Positions 25,251-36,339 of a DNA stretch of 64,000 nt are shown piece by piece. The notes below the pieces were generated by a model that was given only the letters and a program-made list of their open reading frames with translations, was not told the DNA's origin and made no database searches. The translations under genes and the position numbers were made by a program. Source of the DNA: Megamerina dolium (taxonomy: Eukaryota > Arthropoda > Insecta > Diptera > Megamerinidae); assembly GCA_963854835.1 (NCBI GenBank), contig OY978525.1, forward strand, positions 119,410,120 through 119,474,119. The letters are read 5' to 3'. Numbering within the stretch: the first letter of the stretch is position 1; each line of letters starts with the position of its first letter.

Positions 25251-26505
25251 TTTTTACTTATAATAATACTCCATTATTTTTGCCAAAAGTCAGTGAACTA
25301 AGTATATATTTTTATTGTGCATACAAATGCACATTTGAACATTGAACTAATGGAGAAATTTTTAATAAGTTCAGATAATATAAAAAATAGATTATAAAAA
25401 TTATTAAAAATAAAATAATAATAAATCTGCACAGTTATAAAACACGCATATAATTATTTATTGCAGTGCAATGGATAAACTAGCATTAAATTATATAGTA
25501 GGTACATAAGTACGCCCATTTAGTATTAAAAGTAGCTCTCTCAGCGTAGTGGATCGGTTGGTACCAATCTTTAAACAGTTTTTATTTACACTTTCACGCA
25601 TTCAATACATATGCATCTGTATGCACGCATATTGTGTTGTTTTACTTTTCATTAATGCTGCTGCTGCTGCTGGTGCTGCTGTTACGGCATACTTAGTCTT
25701 GGTTATTTTTATTCTACTCATATTCTTCTACCACTTAATTAGTTTACATTAAATTGCGGTCATGCTGCCAATGTCCGATTGCATGGTCAACTGACAATTT
25801 TCTCTATTTTTTTTAGTTTTTTTTTTTTTTTTGAATTATTTTCATTTTGCTTCCAACTATTCTTCTTGTTGTAGTATGTATTATTATAAAAAAATCTTGC
25901 TTACTTTTTCACATATGCATTTTCTCAAATTGTGTGTGTATGTGTACTTGAGGTATTTATATACATACACACATACATACATACATAATAGTAAATATAG
26001 TTGATCCAAGTGCGTCTTATATGTATGTATACCCAGTAGGAAAAATGGCAACTATTAATTACCAAAGGCATTACATATTCTTGGGTCTGTACAGTAAACT
26101 ATAATTTTTCTTCTATGATAATTTTATATCTGCCCCCATAAATAAAAAAATTCAAGAAAATATTCATTTTTACATATCTGGTTGATTATGGTACCATTTA
26201 GTAAATTTTTTGTTTTTTATAACGTTGAATTTTTATCACATAAAAAAAGTGAATTTTATTGCAATCGGGCAGTTTTTGCCCAACAGAGCTTTGAATTTTG
26301 AAAATGTTCAAATTTATGCTAAAAAATCTAATTTTGTTCAAGTAAAATGTGATTTTCAAGGGGAACAAATTTTTTAATTTGGAAACCGTAAGCATCATAC
26401 CAAAACATTTCCGGAAAAAAATTCGATACAATGTTTTTTTCGCAATACCTCAGAAACTAGAGCTGATGGAGTAGCCGTATTATCCATGAAAAGTTACTTT
26501 CAACC
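25251..26505. other. Non-coding stretch with a (GCT)n microsatellite
   Basis: A CTGCTGCTG run at about 25657-25683 creates an alanine-rich frame that is not a gene. ACAT repeats occur near 25965-25985. No exon, RNA gene or transposase was seen. Confidence 0.5.
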
Positions 26506-26509
26506 CGTG

Positions 26510-26873
26510 TGGATGCCGTAGGTCAGTGGGTAGTGCGTTGGTTTGTGATCTGTAGGTCGTGGCTTCAATTCTCGGCTGATACATAACGAAATTTGATACC
26601 GAAAAAATTTTCCTTTCAAACGGTACTCATCTGTCGATTTTTCCAGCAGTAACAATTTACCAAAAATGCTTCTTAAAAGAGCTCTGTGACAAAACGAAGT
26701 TAAAGTGATGTCACAAAGATTCTGCCGTTCGGAACCGGCTAATATAAGTAGGTCCCTTTTAAGGTTGCCCAAATTTAACACGCCTAACAGTATTGGAAGA
26801 GAAGCCCGGTGGTATCGCAATGGGCCTATGTATGTGTGTCCTCTCAGAGAGAGGGCAGCCACAATAACATAAC
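26510..26873 (+). mobile_element. tRNA-derived SINE, copy 3 (full length)
   Basis: This is the most complete copy. The tRNA-like head is GTAGGTCAGTGGGTAGTGCG ... CTTCAATTCTCGGCTG. The body has TTTCCTTTCAAACGGTACTC, GCAGTAACAATTTACC, TTAAAAGAGCTCTGTGACA, AAAGTGATGTCACAAAG, CCGTTCGGAACCGGCTAATA and TTAACACGCCTAACAG. The distal end has GTGTCCTCTCAGAGAGAGG and GCAGCCACAATAACATAAC. The length is about 360 bp. The open frame on the opposite strand is an accident of this SINE. Confidence 0.85.
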
Positions 26874-28428
26874 TTTTAATTCGGCACCAAACAGAAAAGT
26901 TTTTTCTGTGGAGCTGTTTTATATAAATTTTCCAACTGGGTAATATGCATCAGGCACATACATATATTCTGTTGATTAGCATCAAATGCAAAAGTATTTT
27001 ATTTTATTTTATTGAATAGGTCAATGATTCCTTTTCACAATAAATAGATGAAAATGCTTTTAAATACACCCTGTAGTAAAACTAAGATTTAGTACGATTA
27101 CGAGTACGAGTTTTGTGGCTGGAATAAATTACCTAGTTTAATAACTAGACAAACTTGGAAGAAACACCATTGTAAGTACCCAGGTTCCAACCTCGGCGAA
27201 TAGCAATAAATATTTTAATTCTAAAATAATTTAAATGAATATATACATGAGAATTATAATGCAATGAATGAAAATAGATTGTTCTTTTTCTTACGCAGTT
27301 CAATTGACACTGCGTGTGACATAGCCATATTAAATTCGCCAATTGTAATAAAGGAAAATGGATAAAAGTGGAACTAGTTGGTTACTGGTTCCTTAGCAGT
27401 AGTGAATTCCATAGTTCGGAACTAGTTTTTTTCACTGCAGGGCAGTGACTTGGTTCTCGAGTCGTTTATCAACACATTTGTACATTAATATTATTAACTT
27501 CCCATAGGACAAACAAGTAAAATCAAAATCAAATAAAAATAAATTCAACAACAGCAATTGCAGCAGCATGAAAAAATACACTACAACATTGGAATGTTGT
27601 TAACAAGTAATTTTAAAAGTAAATGTATGTATATATTTAAGAAGAAGAAACATAGAAATTCAATACATAACAAATCTGTTTTTTTTATTGAACTAATTAC
27701 TTTATTTGCATTTTGGTATTGATTAGCGTGGTGAATACAGTTATATTTGATTTTAAACAGTTTCCAACCGTTTGACTTACAAATGCAACAGTAATTCCCT
27801 ATTATAATGTACATATGTAGAGTTGGTGTAGTTATTTTCTACAGAAATACCGAATTAGACAAAACATTTTATGGTGCAAGACTCAAATCACATATGCACC
27901 AGCATATGTCAGCTAAATGGATTCATCGGAATTTGTAGACTGCAAAATTATGTAGTTTGCCTAATTACGTACGAGTACATATAACAAGTTTTGTCGAAAA
28001 AAAATTTGTTGAATTGCAATAATATATAAACAAATGAAAATGAGACAAATTTCTATGTGAAACGCGCCAAATTGAAATTACAACGTAAATGAAAAATTAC
28101 TATATAATGGCCTAATCTGAATGTCAGCATTTTTGCCATTACATATTGTATAAGTATAAAAGAGTTCTTCCAAGAGATTTTCCATTAATTCCTACATGAT
28201 AAATAAAATTTAATTTTTTCTATATGTACAATATTTGACACTGAGACGTTAAACATTTTGTTTTAGTTGAGTTAGTGTCAAACTTTTTGTTCAAAATTTT
28301 GAACAATTTTAATCTAATTTTAATCTTAATTTTTAATCTAAAATATGTATTTATAAAATATTGTATTTAAAAATATATGTTCATTATACTACTACGATCA
28401 AATCGAAATGGGGAATATTTAATTTAAA
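26874..28428. other. AT-rich non-coding stretch
   Basis: No gene is supported. Short frames near 27145-27342 and 27581-27814 lack domains and have AT-biased composition. No TIR pair or SINE box was recognised. Confidence 0.5.
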
Positions 28429-29890
28429 CTTCCCGGGTTTTTCCAAATTCTAAATTTGTCTAATTTCGGTAATTTTTTTATGTGTGAGTTGGTAGTACTG
28501 TTAATGACATTTGTGCTAAATATAAATATCAAAATATTCATTGGTGTTCGAGGTACGCTTTGTTTTGTGAGGTGCTAAAAGTGAATTCTGCGATTTTTAC
28601 TATGTCTGTATTTATTGAACGTTGCGCATGCTGCAGAAAGCCTTTGGGGATTACACTTTGTCTTCAAAGAATGTTCCCATTTGGTACAACAAAATGCCGA
28701 GCTTCACTCTGTGACATAGGAAACAACATCGTCTCTCTTTTCTGATAGTGATATTGAAGGGAACGCATTAGCAGACAAAATGGCCATGAGGGACATTGAG
28801 GGCAACGACTCAGTACAATTTCCGCTTTGCGAACTGTTTGGGTGTATAGAAGAAATAGTTGTTAAGAAGGCGCAGACAGCTTGTGGCCTAGCCGAGAGGA
28901 TTGTGAGATGTCCAGGATCTTATGGCCTAGGCTAGACATGAGACGGAGAAGGGTAATTCTGTCCTTAGCGAAGTCTACAGTTAGAATTCTTACCGGGTTG
29001 CCCAATGGGCATTGTGCCATCGCGCCAATGCTTCAACGTTGGCGTATACTGACGAGCGGACTGTGTTGGGGGTTGCCGAGATGAAGACGAAGAAGAATCA
29101 ATCAACCACTATCTATGTCTCTGTATAGGAGTACACACAAAATGACTTCAATGTTTGTGGTCTCGTTTCTTCACAGGACTGGACGAACTTGCAAAAGTAG
29201 ACTTAAAAGAGCTTCTTAACTTCATACGGAGAACCAAATGGTTCAAGAAGGATGACACATGGGCACTGGTTACTCTGGGAAGGCGTGCCTTCTCAGGCAA
29301 TCAAGGGAAGTGTGAATATATGTTCACACACGCCCTTTAAATCTAACCTAACCTGGTACAACGAGTTCAAGGCCGGTCGCGAGAGTTTTAAGAAGAATGT
29401 GGTGTCAAATCGGCGAAAAACATCGACTGAAGAACATCACGTTAAGCAATTAAAAAAAAAATCGTCGATTGACTATTAAAGACATCGCTGATAGTTTCGG
29501 CATATCACTTGGATCGGTGCAGGCAATTTGGAGTGACGAATTTGGACTTGAGAAGAGTAAAATTTCGACTGGTTCCCAAAACACTCAAACACAACACTGG
29601 TTCTTCGCGAACATTTTGCCAAAAATTCAACAAATATCGTTCCGAAACCATCATATTGGCCTAATTTGGCTTCATGTGATTTCTGGTTATTCAACAAACT
29701 CAAGAGACCGCTCCGGGGACTTAGTTTTGACTCGATTGAGAAGCTACAAGCCACATCACATAGGGCTCTGAAGACCATTCCTAAGAAGGATTTTTCCAAG
29801 TGCTATGAGGACTGGATTACTGGATTACTTTGAAGGGGATGCAGTAGATGTGGAAGAATAAATAAAGATTTTGAAAATAGGGGAAAATTC
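28429..29890 (+). mobile_element. Mariner relic split by a LINE insertion
   Basis: The left part begins with a transposase start near 28602 (MSVFIER...), loses a segment, and continues as MLQKAFGDYTLSSKNV with IWYN. The right part resumes at 29354 with WYNEFKAGRESFKKN, then STEEHHVKQLKK and TIKDIADSFGISLGSVQ. It then shows frame-shifted FAKNST..., CDFWLF-like sequence, LKRPL and ALKTIPKKDFSKCYEDW. Between the parts lies a non-LTR fragment flanked by TGGTACAAC on both sides. The first two catalytic Asp segments are lost to deletion. The outer ends are approximate. Confidence 0.8.
28691..29353 (+). mobile_element. RNase H-bearing non-LTR retrotransposon fragment, 5' truncated
   Basis: After 28740 the sequence reads DIEGNALADKMAMRDIEGN, which is the end of an RNase H domain (normally GIEGNERAD). 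Next come SRILWPRLDMRRRRVILSL with TVRILTG, a GHC zinc-knuckle-like stretch, and near the end LDELAKVDLKELLNFIRRT with KWF. This is the C-terminus typical of Jockey/R1/I-type ORF2 proteins. Frameshifts and stops inactivate it. It ends in ATCTAACCTAACC. TGGTACAAC at 28682-28690 and 29354-29362 is the target duplication. Confidence 0.8.
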
Positions 29891-30870
29891 AACTTACGAG
29901 TTGATCACAGTAGTATAGCTTTCCTAATTACTCGACTTACATACAATTAAATTATTGTTCGTTGTTGTTTGTATTTACAAGTATGATTTTATGCCATCAA
30001 AAAATTCATTAAAATTTACCTGAAAATATAAGAGAATACAAAAAAAGATTTTTTTTAGAAAAATTGACATTAGTAAGCGTATTTTGAACATTTACTTGAG
30101 CAATAAAAAATTATCATTATTATAATTAAATGTTTTCGTTACAATGACATTGACAAGGTAACCTCACATTAGTACAGAGGGTAGATACACATTAACCCGC
30201 GCTGTAATAAAAATGCAATCATACACTCATATGATGTACACACAGGTTATTTATGCATTACTTACTACACATATGAACCTGCATTTGTGTTTAGATTCAC
30301 GTATAAGATATGAACAATATTTATTGTACGAGTACAATACAATACATCTTAATGGCTTAAATTAATGAGAACAATAATAATATGACAATAATAGCATATG
30401 TTAGAAATGGTCAATTATTGTTTGCTGTCATTTTGGCACATAAACAAATAAAATGATGACCAACGCCAAGTACAATAAATGGAAATTACGTAAAACAATT
30501 TAATCCAGTAACACATTTTCCATCTTTATACAAAATACACGCGCCCATTCTGTTGTCATTTTACTCAGCTTCTCACAAAATAGATACATACACTATAACA
30601 ATTGAACTAATGAATGAATGAATGAGTGAATTCACAAAAGCATGCTTATATGCAAGTTATAACAGTAAATAATAGAATAGAAAAAGTGCAACAACAATGT
30701 TCAATTACATTTTATTCTCAGAATAGTTAAATTTGAATTTGGCATAAAATTGTCAGTGGACTGGATTTGCAGAGCATCCAGCACGGGTAGATCCGTAAAG
30801 CCTTGGTCGAGTTATTTTTCTTTCTGGCCTCGTAAAGGATGGTAAAGTCATTATCCAATCTCAATCGATA
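29891..30870. other. AT-rich non-coding stretch
   Basis: No gene or element was recognised. GAAT repeats occur at about 30610-30625. Confidence 0.5.
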
Positions 30871-30874
30871 GCTT

Positions 30875-31727
30875 TTGATTTAAGTAACCCTCAGCTCTAA
30901 TCCCTTTCTACATCACTGCGTCACATTTTTATTACAGTGGTTTAAAATTTGACTTTTTCGGTCAAAAGCAAAATCATCGAATTTGAAAAAGCATATGTAA
31001 AACCACATTGAGGATAGTTCTTGTCTTCGCACTTAAGTAACAAAAGCCCTAATCCCTTTCTCCATCACTACGTCACAATTTTTTTACAGTGGTTTCAAAA
31101 GTAGAATCATGAAATTTGAAAAATCATATGTAAAACTTCATTTAGGGTAGTTCTTGTCTTCGGAGACCTATATTAAAATTCTCCGAGGATTATTTCCTCT
31201 GTATATTTTAACCCTCTAAATACCACCCGTATGGGTCAGTTTGGACCTTTTTTTTTCGAAAAACCCATTAAAAATCAACATTTGGAGGAAGGTCAAGGGT
31301 TAAAGTCTTCGACAAAAAGATTGTCCAGAAAATTTCACTAAGGGTCACTAAAGGCAAATAATTTGTACAAGTTATAGGTAACATGTAAAAAACGAGTTAA
31401 GATTTTAAGTACTTTTTTTTAAGTATCGATTGCTCTTGTGATAGCTCCGTGCCGCAATTTGAGGGTAATTCTTTGCGGGGTGCACCAAACCAGTCTCAGG
31501 CAATAGCATTTGACTTCAATAACAAAAGCTCTACTCTCTTTCTGCTACTCTACGTTACAATTTTTTTTTTTACAGTGGTTTAAAATTTGTCTTTTTCGAA
31601 ATAGAGTCATGGAATTTGAAAAATCATATGTAAAATTGCATTTAGGATAGTTCTTGTCTTCGAAGATTTATATTAAAATTTTCCGAGAATTATTTTCTGC
31701 GAATATGTTAATGCTCTAGTTACTACA
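30875..31727. repeat. Repeat cluster, three diverged units of about 150 bp or more
   Basis: The block AAGTAAC...CTAATCCCTTTCT...TCAC...TTACAGTGGTTT...TTTGAAAAATCATATGTAAAA...GATAGTTCTTGTCTTCG occurs at about 30882, 31035 and 31518. Units one and two are about 153 bp apart. Unit two continues into a TTAAAATTCTCCGAGGATTATTT tail and CTCTAAATACCACCCGTATGGGTCA. Unit three has the equivalent tail but is cut at 31727 by the RTE derivative and resumes at 32188 (AGTATGGGTCCTTTTGGA). It is non-coding and of unknown class. Confidence 0.75.
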
Positions 31728-32187
31728 CTAGTTGAACTCATCGCAAGTCAACTGGTTTGTTCTGAGCGCTATGTGATGACACCTTTATTTGTTAATGAAG
31801 GGCAGTCATGTAGCTTGCTCTGCTTACTATGTGATGGCACCTTCATTATTAATGGGGGTCCTCCATGTGGCGACTACCGGGCAACGTCCTCCTGACACCC
31901 GCATGGAGTCGGCTGAAGTGAGTGGCGAAAACCTCCTTAGTTAGAGGCTGTGCGTAGGGTTTGGCACCCGCCACATAAAAAACCCGCAGTGAAAATTATA
32001 AAAATGCCTCGGAAATGGACTACCCCCTTTGTTGACGACCCTCGCAAACGAAATAAGAACAATGATTTACGGATATGCACATGGAATGTCCGGTCCCTTT
32101 ATAGGGAGGGTGAATCTATCCAGCTGGTTGATGTCCTCGAGAAATAAAAGCCTAAATCGATATTCGGTTGTTATGGCCACATAAAGA
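31728..32187 (+). mobile_element. RTE-derived short element: 5' region fused to 3' end
   Basis: The 460-bp insert starts with RTE-type 5' sequence, including a duplicated block of about 60 bp (TATGTGATGxCACCTT twice). It then encodes the start of an EEP endonuclease: DDPRKRNKNNDLRICTWNVR, with the TWNVRSL motif, up to QLVDVLEK. It stops and joins directly to GCCTAAATCGATATTCGG and TTGTTATGGCCACATAA. These are also the last bases of the longer RTE copy at 55848-55878. The middle of the endonuclease and the whole reverse transcriptase are absent. AGTTACTACA at 31718-31727 and 32188-32197 is a 10-bp target duplication. Confidence 0.85.
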
Positions 32188-32925
32188 AGTTACTACAAGT
32201 ATGGGTCCTTTTGGATCTTTTTCCGAAAAATCCCTAACACATAGAAAAAGGGCTGAAATGAGGCCAAACATATTACCGCTTTACAAGAGAGCTCGTCAGT
32301 CTGTTTTTCTGGCGCAATCAAATTTAAGTATCTTCTCCACTCACAACAGCAAAACAGAACAACAACAACATCAAAAAACAATAATAGAATGCCATCTGGG
32401 AGGAGGGCAACAGCATAAAACACAACCAAATGGAAAATGATTCTTCAATTGAATGTGATTAGATTATGCAATCAAGTGTTACTATTGCTAGTGCTAGTGT
32501 TGCTAATGGTGCTGTGGCTACAAATAAATATATCTCTAGTATGTATGTAAGTATTGCTAAATCGGAAATTCACAAGGAAAACAAAAACAACAGACTCTAT
32601 ATAGAGATAGAGAGACAATGAAGAAAAGAAGCAGGGAGCAAAAAGAAACAAAAAACTAAATATATTGTGGATATGCAAAAACAAAAAGGTAACCAAACAA
32701 TAGTCGAGGAAATAGCAGTAATGTTGGCCGTCAAAGTCAAAAGTCTCTACGGAACAATCACGTGTCGGTACTACATACATACTCACAATAACAGCTGAGA
32801 GCAGCAACAGTAGCATCAGTAGAGGAATGTGATTCGATTTTATTGCAAGGCATTTTCACTTTTTGTTGTTGCTATCTTTTTGCATTCACTCAATGCATGA
32901 CTGCATGTAAATACAATAAATTGTA
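32188..32925. other. Non-coding stretch, start is the interrupted repeat unit
   Basis: The first 60 bp continue the repeat unit broken by the RTE derivative. The remainder has AAC/CAA-rich sequence (about 32350-32380), AGAGATAGAGAGA near 32602 and GCAACAGTAGCATCAG near 32803. No gene is supported. Confidence 0.5.
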
Positions 32926-33000
32926 TTAGGGATGCCAACTTTTAAACGTAGACCAGCTAATCCCGCCAATTTTTGTTTGAATCTTTTAAAACAATACCGA

Positions 33001-33298
33001 ATATATTCTTAATGATTTTTTAAAAATCATTACAAAAACTATCATGTTTTTAAAAATATTGTGCTAAATTAACCCAGCAACCATAGGGGTCCGAAAATAC
33101 TCTCCTTTTTCCAAAGCGTTCACGCTCATAATGAGCACATAAAACGCTGATATATTCTAAATGATTTTTTTAAAATCCTTAAAAAAATTCTCATGTTTTC
33201 CAAAATATTGTGCTAAATTAACCCAGCAAACCATAGGAGTCCGAATAGACTCTCCTTTTCCGAAGCGCTCACGCTCATAATGAGCACATAAAACACTC
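33001..33298. repeat. Tandem duplication, about 149-bp unit
   Basis: ATATATTCTxAATGATTTTT at 33001 recurs at 33150. Both copies are followed by TCATGTTTTxxAAAATATTG, TGCTAAATTAACCCAGCAA, GTCCGAAxA, ACTCTCCTTTT and CACGCTCATAATGAGCACAT. It is non-coding. Confidence 0.85.
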
Positions 33299-33879
33299 AT
33301 AAACGCTTCAAAAACCCTCAGAAAAGAGCGTCTTTTTCTATTACACTGGTCGATCAGAAAGAGCACTAAAAAACTGCCGCCAAAAGAGTCTATTCTGAGA
33401 AATTTTTTGTGCTCTAAAAGAGCTCTTACAAAATTCCGAAAAGAGTCCTTTTTTGAGTCATAGTATAAAAAGCTCCAGAGCTTTGCTTATTTTTGAGTGT
33501 TTTAAAAGCTATCTCCATATTTTCACACAAGCAGTGTGTTCGTTGCGAGAAGGCAACGGCAGTCATTCATGCTTCATAGTCTGACAGCAATTGATCATGT
33601 TTGTGCTTATGTCTTATTAGGCGCTCGCATGGTCGTGTCAAACACATGCGAACGCAAAGAGCGTTCACTGAGCTATGCTTTTTAAGACTTATGTCTTATT
33701 AGGCGCTCGCATGGTCGTGTCAAACATATGCGAACGCAGAGAGCGCTCACTGAGCTATGCTTTTTAAGACTTTATTCAGAGTCATTTAAGAAGTAGTTTT
33801 AGAAGCGCACTGCAAAAACGCTCTTTAGTTTCACACTTTTAGGACTCGTTTTTATGCGCGCTCATATTCTGGTTTGCTG
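33224..33879. mobile_element. Candidate MITE with CAGCAAACC inverted ends
   Basis: CAGCAAACCATAG at 33224 faces GGTTTGCTG at 33871-33879. Read inward, the right end gives CAGCAAACCAGAA. The interior has several GCGCTCA/TGAGCGC-like steps and an 82-bp tandem duplication, and no ORF is present. No exact flanking duplication was identified, so the boundaries are uncertain. Confidence 0.4.
33606..33773. repeat. Tandem duplication, 82-bp unit
   Basis: CTTATGTCTTATTAGGCGCT starts at 33606 and again at 33688. The two units differ at only a few positions (ACACATG versus ACATATG, AAAGAGCGTT versus AGAGAGCGCT). The unit is much more GC-rich than its surroundings and contains CATGGTCGTG and CATGCGAACGC steps. 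The near-identity suggests a recent event. Confidence 0.85.
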
Positions 33880-34027
33880 AGAATTAAATGGGTTGATTTA
33901 TGATATACAGTGTATTATTTAATTAAAAATAAAAATTTTTGATCACGTAAAACTAATTTTCATAGCTTTTGCTACTATCAAATTTTACTATTCTACTAAT
34001 TCTACAATATTTCTATATTTTTAGGGA

Positions 34028-34550
34028 TTAGCCGAATCAGACCACTAAAGGGACCACTGGGTCCCATTTCGTCCCTCAAATTGTGTGTTATGTACTTGTT
34101 TGGTTGCAGAATTCTTCTACATCCCTCCTCATAATAACATCACGAGTTATTTCAAGCATGTCTTTGTGATGTATGTTCCACATTTCGAGTTCGTCAATAA
34201 ATTGTCGACCCAGTGTGGACATCCTCCTGCTTGCTAATGCAGGACACTGACACACTATGTGTGCCGCTGTCTCTGCCTCATCCATGCATAATCTGCAAAT
34301 AGCAGCATCCTCCCCTTCAACAAGACCTGTCTTGCTTAGGTGGTACCAGAAGTTGCCATGTCCAGTTTTTAATGCAGTCTACCAACTCAGAGTTAACCGT
34401 CCTAGACTGAGAACCCTTCCCGATTCACTGCCCCTTGGTAGCCTCAAAGAAGGCTTTGCCTGTCTACAAAGGGACAACCTCTCCCATCTCCAGAGATGGA
34501 GTTTCCTTATCCAATCTTCGACCTTTGTCTTCACGTACCGTTACTAAGCG
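34028..34550 (-). mobile_element. RNase H-type non-LTR retrotransposon, C-terminal relic
   Basis: On the minus strand, readable protein runs from a frame-shifted LTGHGNFWYHLSKTGLVEG-like block through AICRLCMDEAETAAHIVCQC, PALASRRMSTLGRQF and IDELEMWNIHHKDM. It ends at EEFCNQTST, with a stop at 34088. This is the zinc-knuckle and tail that follow the RNase H domain of Jockey/R1/I-type LINEs. Upstream the frame is broken several times. The RT, endonuclease and ORF1 are absent. It is the same broad class as 28691-29353 but has a different tail. Confidence 0.75.
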
Positions 34551-34725
34551 GATCTACTGGCTTCGGTCAGCCTTTTCTCTGCTCAAAAAACTTTTTGAAT
34601 AGGAATTTTAAAAAAGCCAATCAGTAAATTATAATCATTATAATCGAAATATTTTTAAAAAATATCAAATATTTCAAAATCCGAAATGTAACAACATTTC
34701 GGTATATCGGAATTGGCATTCCTAA

Positions 34726-36335
34726 TGCATATACACCTAAATCTGTACCAACAGCCAATATTGAGGTTACGAAAAACAAAAGAAGAAGAAAATTAAAAAA
34801 CAAAAATAATAAAAAATCGCTATATTCCCACTTTTCCCTTGCCATTAGTATTTATTATGTTTAGTTTTTCCCTCAATTTTATTTTTACAATTCATCAACA
34901 TCATCAAGATTATTGCAAGCATCGCCATCGCCATTATCATCATCATCATCAACAAAGCCGCCAACATTTTCATTTCACATAGTGTTGTCATTATTTTGAC
35001 AGGTTCAACCATTGCTATATTCAACAATCCCAACAACAACAAATTACAAACAACCGCGGGTGGCAACATTATCTTCCTATGCATGCATACCTTACTAAGG
35101 TAATATATGGTAAGCAGCAAACCAATCAGTTTTGTTGTTAATAGAAATACATCATCATTATTATCATCATCATTACCATTGTAATTATCATTTCATTTAT
35201 ATTTTTGTGTTGTGTTACTTTGATGTTTTAGTTGACGGTGATGTGAACAGTGATTCGATCCCATATAAAGATGGTATAAAATTTTCGCAATGCTTACTAC
35301 ATTTGCTCGAGACTTTCTTTCGTAAAATATTTCTGCCAAATTTTATTATTTTGAAAAAAAAAAAAAAAAAAAATTCTTTGATCGATTCTAAATACAATGC
35401 TTGAATATTCTTTTCTTTCGCATATTTTTTCGTCAAAAAAAAAAAAAAACAAAATCACAAGTTCCATTCACATCATTAGTCAAGCAGAGTTCCAGCACCC
35501 ACACAAATAAATTTCTGATAAATTTTGTCTATGTGACGAATCACTGTGTGGTGTTTGGGTAGTAGAAATGATACTGTTAGTGGTGGTGGTGTTTGTATTT
35601 AATGTTTGCAAGTTAATTGAAAATATGCAAATTGTACTCACAGCCACTCACATTCTACGAATATGCACACAAGTTGTTGGCAATTATGGAATGTTATCTA
35701 TGTAGACTTAGAGCTCAAGCGTACACCATCGCATATAAATGAAAAAAACTAAAATATTACTAGGCACCTACCTATAGTATGTAAAGCGAAAATAACCAAG
35801 TTGATTACAGTAATTAGTTTCTTCGATTTTTATCTCTTTTGCAAACTTACTTAAACACTCTGTACATAGAAGAAATATTTTTCAGATTTAAAATCATACG
35901 AAATAGGTCACCGCTTAAAGCAAAGGATGGTGATTTGACAGAGGAACAAGTGTTACCAAAGAAATTATTGTCTTTTTTCTGTAGGTACTTACTTCTTACT
36001 TCTTTCAACGAATGTTTGCTTCAGAATATCTTTTTGTTTTTGGCCCCTTGGCAAGCATCGTAATGAAAATGATTCACTTTTCTCTTTACAACAGAAAATT
36101 GCAATTGTAATGTAAATCGAACAACGCTTATGGTTTGTTGTCGTTTCATGTGCTTTTTTACAGCTTTACCATGTCAAGCTTCAAGCGCAATTGACTCTTT
36201 TGTAAAATGTACACTGATTATTTCACGGCAAATCATTTGGCACATTAAAAAGTTCACATATTTTAGGAAGTAAGCCTTGTTTAGGTCTATTTTTTGGTCA
36301 TTAATTAGAAGCAATTTGAAATAGAAGACAGCTTC
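34726..36335. other. Non-coding stretch with ATC/CAT-type simple repeats
   Basis: CATCATCATC and ATTATTATCATC runs occur near 34915-34950 and 35140-35190, and poly-A runs near 35357 and 35435. Methionine-rich and histidine-rich frames here come from these repeats. No exon or RNA gene was recognised. Confidence 0.5.
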
Positions 36336-36339
36336 AAGA

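Larger units (their letters stand above)
32926..34725. mobile_element. Candidate hAT-like composite with TAGGGATGCCAA ends
   Basis: TTAGGGATGCCAAC at about 32928 and TTGGCATTCCTAA at about 34710 form inverted ends. They resemble those of the element at 54578-56896. Between them lie a 149-bp tandem duplication, an 82-bp tandem duplication, a pair of CAGCAAACC inverted ends, and a minus-strand LINE C-terminus. The flanking 8-mers (AATTGTAT, ATGCATAT) do not match, so the two ends may belong to different copies. The assignment is tentative. Confidence 0.35.

Noticed and set aside
26500..26862. A 120-codon minus-strand frame
   Set aside because: It lies entirely on the antisense strand of the tRNA-derived SINE.
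32926..34725. A single complete hAT element bounded by TAGGGATGCCAA ends
   Set aside because: The flanking 8-mers do not match, so I list it only as a candidate and do not claim one insertion.
34845..35120. Methionine-rich minus-strand frame
   Set aside because: It comes from CAT/ATC simple repeats and AT-rich DNA and has no domain.
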